Part shown: positions 1-11,133 of the stretch, piece by piece
Layout: each line of letters begins with the position of its first letter
Numbering within the stretch: position 1 is the stretch's first letter
Origin: Chrysoporthe austroafricana
Lineage: Eukaryota; Ascomycota; Sordariomycetes; Diaporthales; Cryphonectriaceae
Assembly (NCBI GenBank): GCA_001051155.2
Contig: JYIP02000007.1
Location: 684,342 to 748,341, forward strand
Length of the DNA: 64,000 nt
Direction: 5' to 3'
The notes under the pieces: model-generated
Databases searched by the model: none
What the model was told of the DNA's origin: nothing
The model's input: the letters and a program-made list of their open reading frames with translations, nothing else
Translations under genes and position numbers: made by a program

Positions 1-2112
1 AAGGGGGTGCCATCCGGCCAGGTTCCGTTGTCGTCGAGGTGGAGGTGCGCGTCGCTGACAGGACTATCCTCATCTCAGCCTCCCGCCCGCCGCCCGGCCC
101 TCACCAAGAGGGCCACTGCCCTCGGCAAGAGGGCCACTACCCTCGGGAGCCCTGGCTGGCTGCGACTGAATAGGACCGTTGGCTTTCGCTCCCAGTCCTG
201 TCCCGCCCGTCTCCATGCTGGGCAGCGCTGGGGTATCTTCGGGGCGCTCCACTTAGTCTATTAACAGTTCCGTCGGGTCCCCCACAGAGTCGTGGCAGCC
301 GGGCCCCCCTCCTCCCCCCCCCCAGAGGACCTGGCTTCCTATAGCCAGGAGCGTGCTGCTAGGTGCCGGGTAGTAACATACATAGTAACGATAGCACGCT
401 GGTAGTATAGCACGCGGAGGGGGGCGGTCGACGCCAGCGTGCTGACGAACGCAGGGCCGTGGGACGGGAAAAGGTCATCTCCAGAGAGCGGGTCTCGATC
501 TGCGCCCGTCAGGTCGATCCCCTCTGGCGGCCCTGGGGCCCACCTGCGCTCTAGTAGCCCTACTACCTCGCAGCGAGGCCTTAGCCCGCCCTTCCCTCGC
601 GGCCGTGCCAGAACTCGTCACCGTTGAAGCTACCGGTTCCAGCGCTGCGACCATGGCACGCATGGTGCTGGCGGGCAGGCTACCCATGCCGATCCCGGCC
701 CACCCAAATTCCAGCCCCTGCGCGGTATTCAGTACTGCTTCCGTGCTTGCAGCAGCGAGGAACCCCACGCTATCGGCCCCGTCTGCAACGCACCCTCGCC
801 CACATCCACCCACCCACCAGGCAGGCTGCGGCGATGTAATCCGTGGTGGCCTGCTGGCTGGCTCTGGGGCTGGCTGGCTGGGGGAGCGAGAAAAGGCCGG
901 CCCGCACCACGAAGCGGTGTTTGCACACCCCCCCCCTCTCGCGGCAGGAAGCGGCACGGCCGTCCTGTGTGCGCTGGGCGAGGCGGCTGACCTGCTGCCG
1001 GAACCCCCCTCCTTCACGATGTCCTGCAGCACGCCACAGCAGCCATGGCCGGTCGAGGGGGGGCCTCGATCTTCAGCGTGATGCTCGTGTGGCGGGTTTC
1101 GCATATATGAGAGCCGCCTCGGGGCGCCCTGTAATTAGCACGCCTGTCATGTCCCGGGGGGTTCTGCTGTGCTATGCTAGAGAACAAAGGGGAAGAGAAG
1201 AAGATGGGACAGAAAGGGAAAGAAATCATCCCAACGGGTCGTCGAACAAGGAACAGGCCCTTCTGCTGCAGGCGCTAGCAGCGCCGAGCAGCGAGTCGGA
1301 CGGCTAAAGTGCGAGCCGCCCACGAGCGTTCCCGGGGCCTCTCGTCTCTCTCTGCCAGAGTGCGTCACCGGGCAGAAGGCTGACGGGCCCTCTGCCTGCT
1401 AACGACTTTCTTGGTTGACCGACGCAGCAGGCCACTCCGAGGCCTGCGAGTCAGATTGGTTCGATGCTCTCCGGGCAGCCCTCCGATCCGGTGGTCAGCC
1501 GCCTCAGGCGTCCCGTGCTATGGCAGGCTCGCGAGCAGACCAATACTGCGTTGCCGCCGCCGCGGCCTGGCAACTGGGAAGAATTGGACGCCTCGCCGGC
1601 CCCCTCGCGCAGCACAGCGCAAGTGGGCACAGAGCGGAGGCAGGGGGCGAGGAGCCTTGCTCTGCTGCTGCCGGCGATCTTGACCACCAGGACCTGCGAC
1701 AGGCAAGTTCGCCTGCGCCTGGGGGGAGGGAGGGGCCCGCCTGTCTCTAGCCGAGGAGGAGGCACCTAGCTTAGTAGCTTGCCCACCCAGCGCCGGGGCA
1801 GGGAACAGCAGCCGCAGGGCCTGGGCTGGCTGGGTCTCGCAGTCCTGGCCGTGCAGCAACGGGTGGGCCGCCCACCTTCGCGTGCAAGGAGATCCACCGC
1901 GCAGGAAGGGTCCCACCCTTAGCCCTTCTGCTGATGCGTTTTAGACCGAAAGAAAGGCCTGCAGCCGCCTGCGCGCTGCTGGGATCAGAGTCGCAGAGTC
2001 AGATGCAAGAGGCTAGGGAGGTGGAGCGGGCTTGCTTCACCAGGCCCTCCGAGAGGGACCCTCCACAAGCACGACGACGACCACCGCTCTCGCAGAGGGG
2101 GCGGGTGAGCGG

Positions 2113-2183
2113 GCGTGCGTGCGTGCGTGCGTGCGTGCATGCTGCTGTGCTGCTGTGCTGCTGTGCTGCTGTGCTGCTGTGCT
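2113..2183. repeat. Tandem simple repeats (GCGT)n followed by 8-bp GCTGTGCT units
   Basis: About six GCGT tetramers (2113-2138) run into about five copies of an octamer GCTGTGCT (to about 2183). A looser stretch of the same GCTGTGCT motif recurs near 2310-2340. It lies in the areA/nit-2 upstream region. Confidence 0.9.
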
Positions 2184-2886
2184 ACGTACCAGCAGGCCCG
2201 GCGACGTGCCTAGGTAGTCCTCGCTAGGCCGCCTTAGCACGGGCGGGCTGCCCATTGAGAGGCGCGATGGGGATACCTGCGCGCTGCCCGGCGGTGCTGC
2301 GCTGTGAGGTGTGTTGTGCTCTGCTGTGCTGTGCTGTGGCCGCCAGCCTTGCGTCCTGGCGGCGGCTCGTCGTCGGCCTTGTCGCAAGCCGTCGCAACCT
2401 TAACGGCTCGCCGTCGCGCCTCTTGAGTCGTGCCCTTCTTCTCCAGGTCCCCCACGATCCTATTACCGCTCTCGGTTGGCTGGCTCGTGTAAGTGGGTAG
2501 GCGGAGGCGAACGACCCAGGTTGTCGGACTTGGGTGACGGCTGCTCGGCTGGTGCGTTAGGCCTGGTGCTATGCTGTACCCAGCAGTAGTGCAGGTACCT
2601 GCTAGCAGCACTGGGTGTGCTTAGCCGGGCAGGCGTGGTAGGCGGCAGGGCACACGGGTGGCAGAGGCAGCGGCAGCGAGGGTGGCCGGACCCAGCCAGC
2701 CATTGCGGCCAGCCGAGCGTGGGGAAGAAGAGGCACGGCGCAGACTGGGTACAAGTCCAAGATTCCCCCCATTCTGGCCGCCCTCCTCCCGCCTTTCCTC
2801 TCTCCCACCACAAAACCACCACCACCCACACCCAACACCGCCTCTAGACCTCCTCCCCCAGAGGCCCGCGGACGCACCCAAGACCC

Positions 2887-2940
2887 GCTCGACTCGCCCC
2901 GACCCGACTCGACTCGACTCGCCTCGCCTCGACTCGCCCG
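2887..2940. repeat. Pentamer-like GACTC/GCCTC repeat just before the areA start codon
   Basis: Degenerate tandem of GACTC and GCCTC units ending 7 bases before the ATG at 2947, inside the presumed 5' leader. Confidence 0.85.
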
Positions 2941-2946
2941 TGGGAC

Positions 2947-5900
2947 ATGGCTGCCGCCTCGATGTCGAGCTCCCTGAATCCCACCATAACAGAACACGAC
3001 TGGCGGTTCCCTCGGAGGCCCGACCACCAGCCCGCCGACAGCGGCGCCGACGCCATGGGCTCCGAGCCGTCAGAGGGCACCGCCGCCAGCAGGAGCAGCG
3101 GCCTCGCATCGCCCTCCGCCGCCGACGCCCGCGCCGCCGCCGCCCTGCGCGACACCGTCAAGCAGCTCCGCTTCGACCTCTCCGGCACCGTCGCCGCCGC
3201 CCAGGGCACGCTGGCCCGGACCGACGCCTTCGCCGGCTTCGAGGACGGCCTCGCCGGCATGGCCGCCAGCCCCGAGGACCTGGCCAGCGAGGACCCGTTG
3301 GCCACCCAGGTCTGGCGCTTCTTCGCCCGCACGAAGCACAGCCTGCCCAACCACGAGCGCATGGAGAACCTCACCTGGCGCATGATGCACGCCAGCCTGG
3401 AGAGGCAGCGCCAGAAGGCCCGGGATGCCGCCAGGTATGCATGCACATACGTCTACCTCTCCCCTCCGGGGGCGTTCACACATACAGGATGCTAACCCGC
3501 CGCCGCCCTCCTCCAAGGCTCGCCAGCTCTGCGCAGAATGCCCCCAGCGGCATCGCCCAGCTGCGGAAGTCCTCTGAGCACCACATGTCAGTCTCGGAGC
3601 CCATGAACTTGGACGACTTCATTGTTGCCGAGAACATGGCCCCTCCTGCCGGCCTGGGGCCCAGCCCCTCCCCGGAGATCGCGAAGCCAGGTCCTGGTGA
3701 CAAGCCGTTCCGCACGCAGATCAACGCCATCCCCATCAAGCACCGCCAGGCGTCTCTGCCGCACTTTGTGCCCCAGTCTGTCCCCGTGCCCGCTCATGCA
3801 CCTAACGCACAGCATGAGTTCGGCTACGTGACCCGTCACCACCGGAAGACGAGCATCGATGAGAGACAGGTAAGTGGCCGTGCTACTGGGACGGCGGCCT
3901 CGGGACTCTCTGTCCTTCCCCCCTCTGGCCTGTACATTGGAGCCGGATGGCAAGCTGACCCGGTGCAGACCCGCAAGCGTCCTGCCGACTTCTCGCCCCA
4001 TGTGTCTGGCATCAATGGTGACGGAGACCTGGATCTCCACGAGTATACGCTCGACCACACCAACTCCTCAGTTCCCGGCCATGCCCACGGCCACGCCGGC
4101 GTCCCCTTCCCGCTGGATACCTTCCAGATGGAGAGCGACCCGATCATCACCTCGGCTGGTCCCTTCCAGCAGCACTTTACCTTCTCCCCAGGCACCTCGC
4201 CCATGGCGCACCACGGCCCCTTCTCCATGTACAACCCCTCCATGCCGTCATCCGCCCTCCAGAATACGGAGTACTACTCACCTCCTGGCTCGGCCTACCA
4301 ATCCGCCGTCTCCACCCCTCATCCGCTGAACGAGTCTTCTGAGCCTTTCTACTTCGGCTCCATGGACGTGCGCAACCAGCGGCCTCATCCCTTCCGTCCT
4401 GCGCAGAACAACATGGCCAACTCGCTGCCGAACCAGTTCATGTACAATGCGGCCACCGGCAACCCCATGTTTCCGAGCACGACAGGTGCAGACTCCAGCT
4501 CTGCCTTCGTGACAACTGGCAATTTCGGCCACATCGACCCCAGCCAGGTCTTCTCCGACCACTCGGTCAGGTCTCCCGGTGTGAGCATGATGCCGGACAG
4601 CAATGGGATGTTCAGCCTGGGCGCCGACTCGGATGACGGCGATGAGGAGGGCGGTGCCTTCGCCGATCGCAACATGACGATGCCGCAGGACTTCTCGTCC
4701 ACCGAGTTCGATGCGGAGGGGCTACCGACGCACAGCAGTGCGCTGCAGTGGGACGCATCTCTTCCCGGTCAGTTCAGCACGCAGGCAGCACGGTATCCTG
4801 GTGGACCGCCTGGCGCTAAGCGTGTCACCATCGGCGGGACCACAACAGACTATGTGGACACCAATGGCGAGTGGGACAGCGGCAACCTCGGCCGCAGCCA
4901 GTCCTTCCGACAAGGCGGGGACCGACGTCAGAAGATCCCACGGACAGCGTCGACTCCCCAGGTGAATCGGGGTCACCCGTTCGACCGCCTGGCGCAGTCC
5001 AACCCGAGCTCTCCACAGGCTGATGCCACACAACACACATCCGGGTATTCCTCGGTCAACCCGAGCCGACCGTCTTCACCGCCGGGATCAAAACACGGCT
5101 CCACGACGAACCTCCAGGGTGCCGCCAACAGCTCGGGCGACGGGTCAACCCCGACTACTTGCACCAACTGCTTCACGCAGACGACGCCTCTCTGGCGCCG
5201 CAACCCTGAGGGCCAGCCTCTCTGCAATGCTTGTGGTCTCTTCCTGAAGCTGCACGGGGTCGTCCGGCCCCTGAGCTTGAAGACGGACGTCATCAAGAAG
5301 CGGAACCGGGGTTCTGGAAACAGCGGGCCCGTTGGCGGGACGAGCACGAGGTCGACCAAGAAGAACTCGAGCATCAGTGCGTCGGCCACCTCTTCGGGCG
5401 TGAACACCCGTAAGAACTCGACATTGAACATCTCGTCTTCGGTCAATGTCTCCTCGCAGGCCACAACACCCCCGGCAACTACACGTGCCGGCAGCGTGAA
5501 CGCTGGCGAGTCTCCTGCTAGCGGCGCCGCCTCCGGTGGAAACACCGCTGGCAGCAGCCCAACTAGCTTCCAGGGCGCGACAGCCACAGGAGGCGGGAAG
5601 GGCGTGGTGCCGATCGCGGCAGCCCCTCCCAAGTCCACGCCCGGGCCCGGAGCGGCCTCCCTTCCCCGGACCATCGCGATCTCCGCCAAGCGGCAGCGCA
5701 GGCATAGTAAAAGTGCAGGCGGTGACAACAACGGCGGCAGCATGGACATCGACAGCCCCGAGAACTCGACCGGGTCGAACGAGGCGGCCCGCTCGCTCAG
5801 CTCGAACAGCGGCTTCGGGACCATGTCGAACCCGGCGAACCTCGGGCTGGCCAACGGGTTCGGCATGACGCAGCGGCCCATGGTCGGGCCGGGCATGATG

Positions 5901-5996
5901 ACCGGGATGTCCGCCAGCCAGTCCGGGCTGAACATGGCGCCCGGCGGCACCGGGACGGGCCCACAGGAGTGGGAGTGGCTGACCATGAGCCTGTGA
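2947..5996 (+). CDS. areA: GATA zinc-finger nitrogen regulator, NIT2/AreA family
   Basis: Global nitrogen-metabolite activator that binds HGATAR sites and switches on genes for secondary nitrogen sources. Exons 2947-3434, 3518-3869 and 3969-5996 give 955 residues; N. crassa NIT2 and A. nidulans AreA are of similar size. Intron 1 (GTATGC..AAG, branch GCTAAC) is supported by the frame change. Intron 2 (GTAAGT..CAG) is 99 nt and stopless, and is inferred because removing it joins two conserved blocks (TSIDERQ and [11 protein letters not shown]). The N-terminus has the [10 protein letters not shown] motif and the [13 protein letters not shown] block of the AreA-specific N-terminal domain. The single GATA finger is C678-x2-C681-x17-C699-x2-C702, followed by a basic tail. 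The extreme C-terminus ends EWEWLTMSL, the conserved segment contacted by the NMR repressor in this family. Start: first ATG that keeps the conserved N-terminus in frame. Identification is firm; intron 2 is slightly less certain. Confidence 0.95.
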
Positions 5997-8507
5997 GCGG
6001 GCCCGGGGGGGGGGACCTCCGGCGACCAAGTCTCGCGCGGGGCACAGCGGTCCCTCGACGACTTGCATATCTCTCAGGCGTTGTGCTTGTAATTTCTAAT
6101 GAGGTGGATGCCCTGGGCGGTCTCCTGTCATGTCTCCTCCGATGATACCACTCCGGCCGAGGCCCGGCCGTCAGCTTTTTTGGATGGGTGGACCCACTGC
6201 TTACTTTGGGACATGTTTTTTTTTTGCTACTTCACGATGCGCTCAGTCTGACACGTTGCTCCACTGCATTTGTTTTGGCGTTCGACCTGCTGTTCTCCTG
6301 CACTTTTCGCGACGGATGGGGGGCGGGCTGGCTGGGGCTGTCTGGGCGGGGAGGTGGTTTTTGTTTCCCCTGACCTTTTTTTTCGACCTCTGATATTGTT
6401 CGTATACTGGGTCTCTGGACGATGCTGATGCTTTGCGATGTCTTATATACCCGCTGCCGAGAAAGCTTGCTTTTCTCCCTCCTCGAGCCCGCTGTTTTGG
6501 CTTAACAACGCACATATCGGTCATGAGCCTTCTTAACCGATCTGCTGGATTGATCAACTGCATACAATCTATACAGACTGAAATAGAAAGTGGATTCTTC
6601 TAGACCTTGAGTGGTTGGTTTGCGTTTCGGTTCGCGTCGGGCCCCCCCGGTGGGTGGCCCGCCGGCCCTCTGGGGATGTGACTCGGCCTGTCTAACCCCC
6701 AGCTCCGTTTCCAACGACGACTCTCCACGGCCCGAGGATAACGCCCTGCGGATGGACTCCACAGTCTGGTCTACAGCAGGGGAACAGCACCACCAGAACA
6801 GATACGATCCCCGTGCCAACTGACTTTCGCGATATAAGCAGTAACCTCCCTCCCGCCGCGACAGCAATCCTTCCCCCCGGTGGACACCGGGCTACCCGAG
6901 GCACGGCGAGTTGCGGTAGGACCAGCTCCCCTCGAGCGCGGCCCGCCGCCGCGCGAAGAAAGGCCGCGCACAGCACCTCAGCGCCGGGCGCCTCGCCGGC
7001 GCCTCCGAGCCCGCCGTCCATGTACAGCGCCCATGCGGCCCCGCGCTCCGTGACGTGGAGGAGTACGCCTGGCGCTCGGCCGCTTCTAACTTGGGGTACA
7101 GCGTCTGCCACCATGCGTGTTCAGTTCCCAGCGGCGGGAAAATTCAGGGCGGGGAGACCCCGGGGGGGGGCCGCTTGAGAGCGTGAGTAATAAGCACGAG
7201 AGGAAGGGCGTGGGAAGTTAGGATGGCGTGCCAGGACGTGCCGCTCCTCCCGCTCCTCCCGCTCCTCCAGGATCTTGTGCTGGAGCGACTCGGACGGGTA
7301 GGTCTGAGGACCCTGAGGCCCTCGCAGCCAACCTCGCTGAGATTGACGGCCATCGACGGGCCGGACGCGGCGGCGGACGAGGCGACGCTCGGCGCCGACC
7401 AGAACGACGAGCCACGCCGCACGTCCGAAGCCGTCAGCGGACGGGTACGTCACCGACGTGGCCCCGGCGGTGCTCTGGCCGGCTGGCATTGCTGCGCGCC
7501 TTTTGGGCGTGGCGGTATCTTGTAAGAACCGGGGGGGGGGGTTGCGGTGATCGGTCAGGGTGGAGATCCGTGCGCTGGGTTGTTGTCGTGTCGCCGCCGT
7601 CGGTGGTGGTTTGACCGACTGTTCGGTGGCGGGAGGCTGGGAGCTGTCGACTGGCGGTGTGGTATCGCGGAAAGGCGGTCGGTCAGATCTCAGCTCGACC
7701 GATCTCGTATTGAGGTCGGGTCGCGCGGGAGAGCCGTCCGTGCCGCAGTGCAGGTCGAGCCGGGTGGTGTCAGCGCCAACTCCGTCGCGCTGCGCTCATA
7801 GCGTCTCTGGCGGGGTGACTGCTGCGCGTTGTTATTTCAAACGCGTGATAGCAGCGGCTAGGAGAGGGCAGACGCGCCACTCCTGGCCGTTCGTTCTCCT
7901 TTGGCGACGAGGAAAAGGAAAGTAGACAGAAGATAAGGGCGAGGTCGGAGGCCTGAGGTTACATAGTTGCCACTCGGCCATCACAATGCCCAGGGTCGAG
8001 AAGGGAAAAACGAAATCAAAATAGACAAGCACACTCCTGGAACCATCCGATCATTTTATGGCCCGCGGTGTTGGATCTGACCACAGGTATCTAACCGCCC
8101 AGACAATTCTCGCATTGTGAAGCCCATGCCGGATAGAGAGAAACCGACTATGCCAGCAGATATTCATCTTGCGCTATCTAGATTAGCTAGAGGCGTGTCT
8201 GCTAGCAACATAGCATAATTGTATCCATTTTTATCAGGTACAGTCAAGTGAAGCATAGGCTCCAACGTTGTAGCATAGCATGTGTAGGGCCATCGCCATG
8301 AATACTTGATTGAGGGAAGGCTGTTCTATCTAGAGTGGCATGGAGGCTAACACTGATGGGCCCATGCATTGACAGAACAGAGACAATGGCGTAGTAGCTT
8401 TGAGTGAGATATCATGGAAGATGGCAGCTACAGACACGAAACACTGTACCAGATCAAGGACCAGGCAAGACGCGGGAGTGCCAGATGCATTAGATCAAAA
8501 TTACAGG
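5997..8507. other. Intergenic: areA 3' region to SRP receptor 3' end
   Basis: Tail-to-tail gap of 2.5 kb. The first ~600 bases contain T-rich stretches expected of a 3' UTR and terminator region. Around 6700-7950 is GC-rich with overlapping open frames on both strands, none recognisable. Around 7950-8400 is more AT-rich and empty. No gene, tRNA or repeat element recognised. Confidence 0.5.
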
Positions 8508-10583
8508 TTAGTTGCTGCTCAGGAGCTTTTGGACAGCCCACTTGACCGAGAAGTTGCGGAGGTCGGAATAGTGCTGGCCGACGCCGACGAAGAGGACGGG
8601 CACATTGGTCGCGTGGACGAGGCTCACCAGGGTGCCGACCATGTCCCCGACGGTGTCGCACTTGGAGATGATGAAGCCGTCAAGGGTGCGCACAGAGCCG
8701 AAGGCGGCGTTGAAGTTGCGCGCCTGGGCGACGGAGTCGGTGCCGACGAGCGCCTACAGATTTGTTAGCGAGTCTAGAAGAAATGGGCTAGGTAGGAGTG
8801 GGATACAGACCTCGCCGACCATCAGGATCTTGTCCGGCTGTGCGAACTTGGCAAACTTCTCCAGCGAGGACATGAGCCGCTGGTCGTTGTGTCGCCGTCC
8901 CGCGGTGTCGATTAGGACGACATCATAGCCCTGCTGGGCTGCATATGAGACAGCGTCTCTGGCGACGGTCGCAGCATCCTTGCCGTATCCCTTCTGGTAC
9001 AGCTCGACCTCACCGCCCTCACGCGCGGTCAGCTCCTTCAGGTTGCGCACATGCACAGCAAGCTGCTCGACGGCTCCGGACCGGAACGTGTCGCCGGCAG
9101 CGATGAGAACCTTGTACTTGTTCTGCAGCAAGAAGAAGCAGATCTTGGACAGGTTGGTCGACTTGCCAACGCCGTTGACGCCAACAATCGACATGACATA
9201 GGGCCGAGCCTTGCGCATCGACGTCGCAGAAGGCGAGGTGACCGAGTCAATCTCGCGTAGGAGGTCGAGAGACGATGTCGGCGTGAGCATCTTGGTGAGC
9301 GAGGCCTCCATGGCCTTCTGTATCCGCGCGTTGATGCTCTCGAAATTGCCGGTGGTCACCCCAACCAGCTCCTTCTCGACGCCCTCACAGAGCCTCACTG
9401 CCGCCTCCCTAGCCACATTCTTGCGCAGGAGGTGCTCCTCCATACCCTTCATTGCCTTGGCGAGATCTTCTTTAGTCAAGGTCTTACCGCCAACAACATT
9501 CCTAAACAGGCCGCTAATGGCACTCAGACCGGAGCCCACTAGACCTCCTGATGATTCCGTCTTGGCCGACGTCTTCTGCGCCTCCGCCTCGGCCAAGATG
9601 GAGTGGACCTCGTCGCCGAGATCTTTCAGCACAAACTTACCCTTCGTTGTCGATCCCCACGTCGAGGAGTCTACCTCCTCTAGCGCTGAAGACCGTCCCA
9701 CCGCAGGTCCATCAGCCCCCGCCCCCGAATAGTCAAGCTTCACGCCGTCGTCCTCCTCGGTGGGCATTCCATCGTCGTCCCACTTGCGCCCCTTCTTGCC
9801 CTGCTTGGCACCCTTTCCCTTGCGCCCAGCCGTCTCATCTCCCGATGCCGGCGCCGAGTTGGTCCGGTTCACCGCCTTGCGAGCCCGTCGCGAGAGCTTC
9901 GCAGCCGGGCTGCCATCGCTGGCGAGCACGCCGTTGTTCGCAGGGGTCGAGGGCCGAGAGGTGACGGGCGTGGACTCGAGGGAGAGGGCGGCGTCCCTGG
10001 GCGAAGGAGGGTCATCGCCCTGCTTTCCGGAGACGGCATCCTTCTCGTTCGTGGCGTGAGCCGATTGGGGCTGAGCCTGGCTCTTTGCGTCCAGCTTCTC
10101 CAGTTCCTGCATCTGTTGGTCGAAGTACTGGTCGAAGTTTCGGCACTCGACTTGGGTCGTGTTCGGCTTTGTCAGCTGGTCCGCATACAGCTGCACGAAG
10201 ATTGTCTTGATGTTGTCAACAAGCTTGTCGGTCCAAGAAAGCTGTAGTAACGACCGATAGACAGCCTAGAATCTCGGGATAAGGGTGTTAGTATGTAGAT
10301 ATTGGGGGAGGGATGAGAGGGAAAAATAGGATATCTTTGAGTAGCGTACAACAAAGATGATGCCGAGTTCCTTAACGAAGGTCCATCGCAATGTGTGCTG
10401 GTCGGTCTTGTATGGCGCATTGCTGGCAGCAGGGGTGTTCGTCTTCAGCGCACCAGCAATACTCTTCTCCTCCACAAAGACATCGGTAATGAAGTTGTTG
10501 ATGACGGAGGGCTTGACGGGCGCCCACTTGCGCGACCACACAACGACCCCTGATGTAGTAACGATTTCGAAAGTGTCCAACAT
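8508..10583 (-). CDS. SRP101: Signal recognition particle receptor alpha subunit (SRP101-type GTPase)
   Basis: ER-membrane receptor GTPase that docks ribosome-SRP complexes through its partner SRP54. Exons on the minus strand are 10583-10350, 10265-8811 and 8753-8508, giving 644 residues. The N-terminal ~150 residues match the SRX longin-like domain (starts MLDTFEIVTTSG), followed by a charged, lysine-rich linker. The C-terminal NG domain has the P-loop GVNGVGKST at about 440-448, AGDTFRSGAVEQL, the G3 motif DTAGRRHND, and SKCD in the G4 position, where many homologues have TKxD/SKxD. Intron 1 is 84 nt (GTACGC..TAG); intron 2 is 57 nt with a less usual donor GTCTGT but a clear GCTAAC branch, and both are phase 0. 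It is divergently arranged with YIF1 (551 bp between start codons), another early-secretory gene. Confidence 0.95.
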
Positions 10584-11133
10584 GTTGGCTGCCGGATGAG
10601 TTATTAGAGCAAGTCGTGGCTCCTGTTGACAAATGCGGCGGAAGGAAAGGGATTGGATTCGTAGAGCTCAATTATAAATGGAAGCGAGGGTGCTGTAGCG
10701 TGTTCGAATGTGTTGTTGACGCTGTTGGTGTCGGAAGTGAAGACGTGAGGAAAGTCAGCAGCCGAAGACGGATAGTGGCTAGGCCCCGAGGACTGCTAGT
10801 CTATCATCAGGTCCTCGATAAGTGATAAGCGATAAGCGATAAGTGACAAGTGACAAGGTTGAGGCTTATCGATAAGCTAGTCTTTGTCGGCCGGCTTGTT
10901 GTTCCAAATCCGAGGAGCTGGAAAATGACAGCATTGCGTCTGCTGTTCAGGGGTTCTTTCTCCTGCTGCAGCCTGGAGCTTACTACCATAGCATACCTCA
11001 CCCCAGGCCAGGCCTGCACCTCCACCACGTTGTGCTTTTGTGTTGCTGGCCTCCATTTCTGTTGTCGAGCCTGGATCCCTTCGCCAGGGCAAAGATCGCG
11101 CCTACATTTGACCGAGTCCAAAGTTATTCCACG
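10584..11133. promoter_or_regulatory. Shared divergent promoter region of SRP receptor alpha and YIF1
   Basis: This 550-bp gap separates two start codons pointing away from each other, so it must contain both promoters. It carries the GATAAG array listed separately. No TATA box is obvious. Confidence 0.7.
10817..10876. promoter_or_regulatory. Array of six GATAAG elements (candidate GATA-factor sites)
   Basis: GATAAG occurs at 10817, 10824, 10831 and 10838 in the same orientation with an exact 7-base period. About 22 bases further on, 10865-10876 is a perfect palindrome of two head-to-head copies (CTTATC joined to GATAAG). HGATAR is the established binding consensus of NIT2/AreA and other fungal GATA factors, and closely spaced sites favour NIT2 binding. 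Seeing the array is direct; regulation is inference. Confidence 0.6.

Larger units (their letters stand above)
1..2946. other. Long gene-free region upstream of areA/nit-2 (promoter and 5' leader)
   Basis: No reading frame here has recognisable domains, codon bias distinct from its overlapping frames, or plausible introns; the open frames overlap on both strands, as expected from high GC. The last ~180 bases (about 2767-2880) are strongly C/T-rich with CCACC runs, the usual look of a filamentous-fungal 5' leader just ahead of the ATG at 2947. The stretch holds simple repeats (2113-2183 and 2887-2940). By analogy with areA/nit-2 genes, which have long 5' leaders, I read it as promoter plus leader; the transcription start is not determinable by eye. 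Confidence 0.6.

Noticed and set aside
475..1104. 209-codon minus-strand open frame
   Set aside because: Overlaps similarly long plus-strand frames in GC-rich sequence, has no recognisable domain and no coherent codon bias.
1411..1916. Several overlapping 90-130 codon frames on both strands
   Set aside because: Open on both strands at once because of GC content; low-complexity Arg/Pro/Ala translations.
2658..2946. In-frame extension of the areA exon-2 frame upstream of 2947
   Set aside because: That frame runs through exon 1 in the wrong register and gives Arg-rich nonsense; the conserved N-terminus is encoded by the frame starting at 2947.
6692..7114. 140-codon minus-strand frame with an ATG
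   Set aside because: Gly/Ala/Val/Arg-rich translation without motifs, in the areA downstream region; not supportable as a gene.
7121..7614. Frames of 90-128 codons on both strands
   Set aside because: No recognisable family and mutually overlapping; one contains a GGAGGAGCG-type repeat that inflates its length.
8754..8810. Reading through the last SRP receptor intron as coding
   Set aside because: The frame stops shortly after, and the GTPase domain resumes only when the 57-nt intron is removed.
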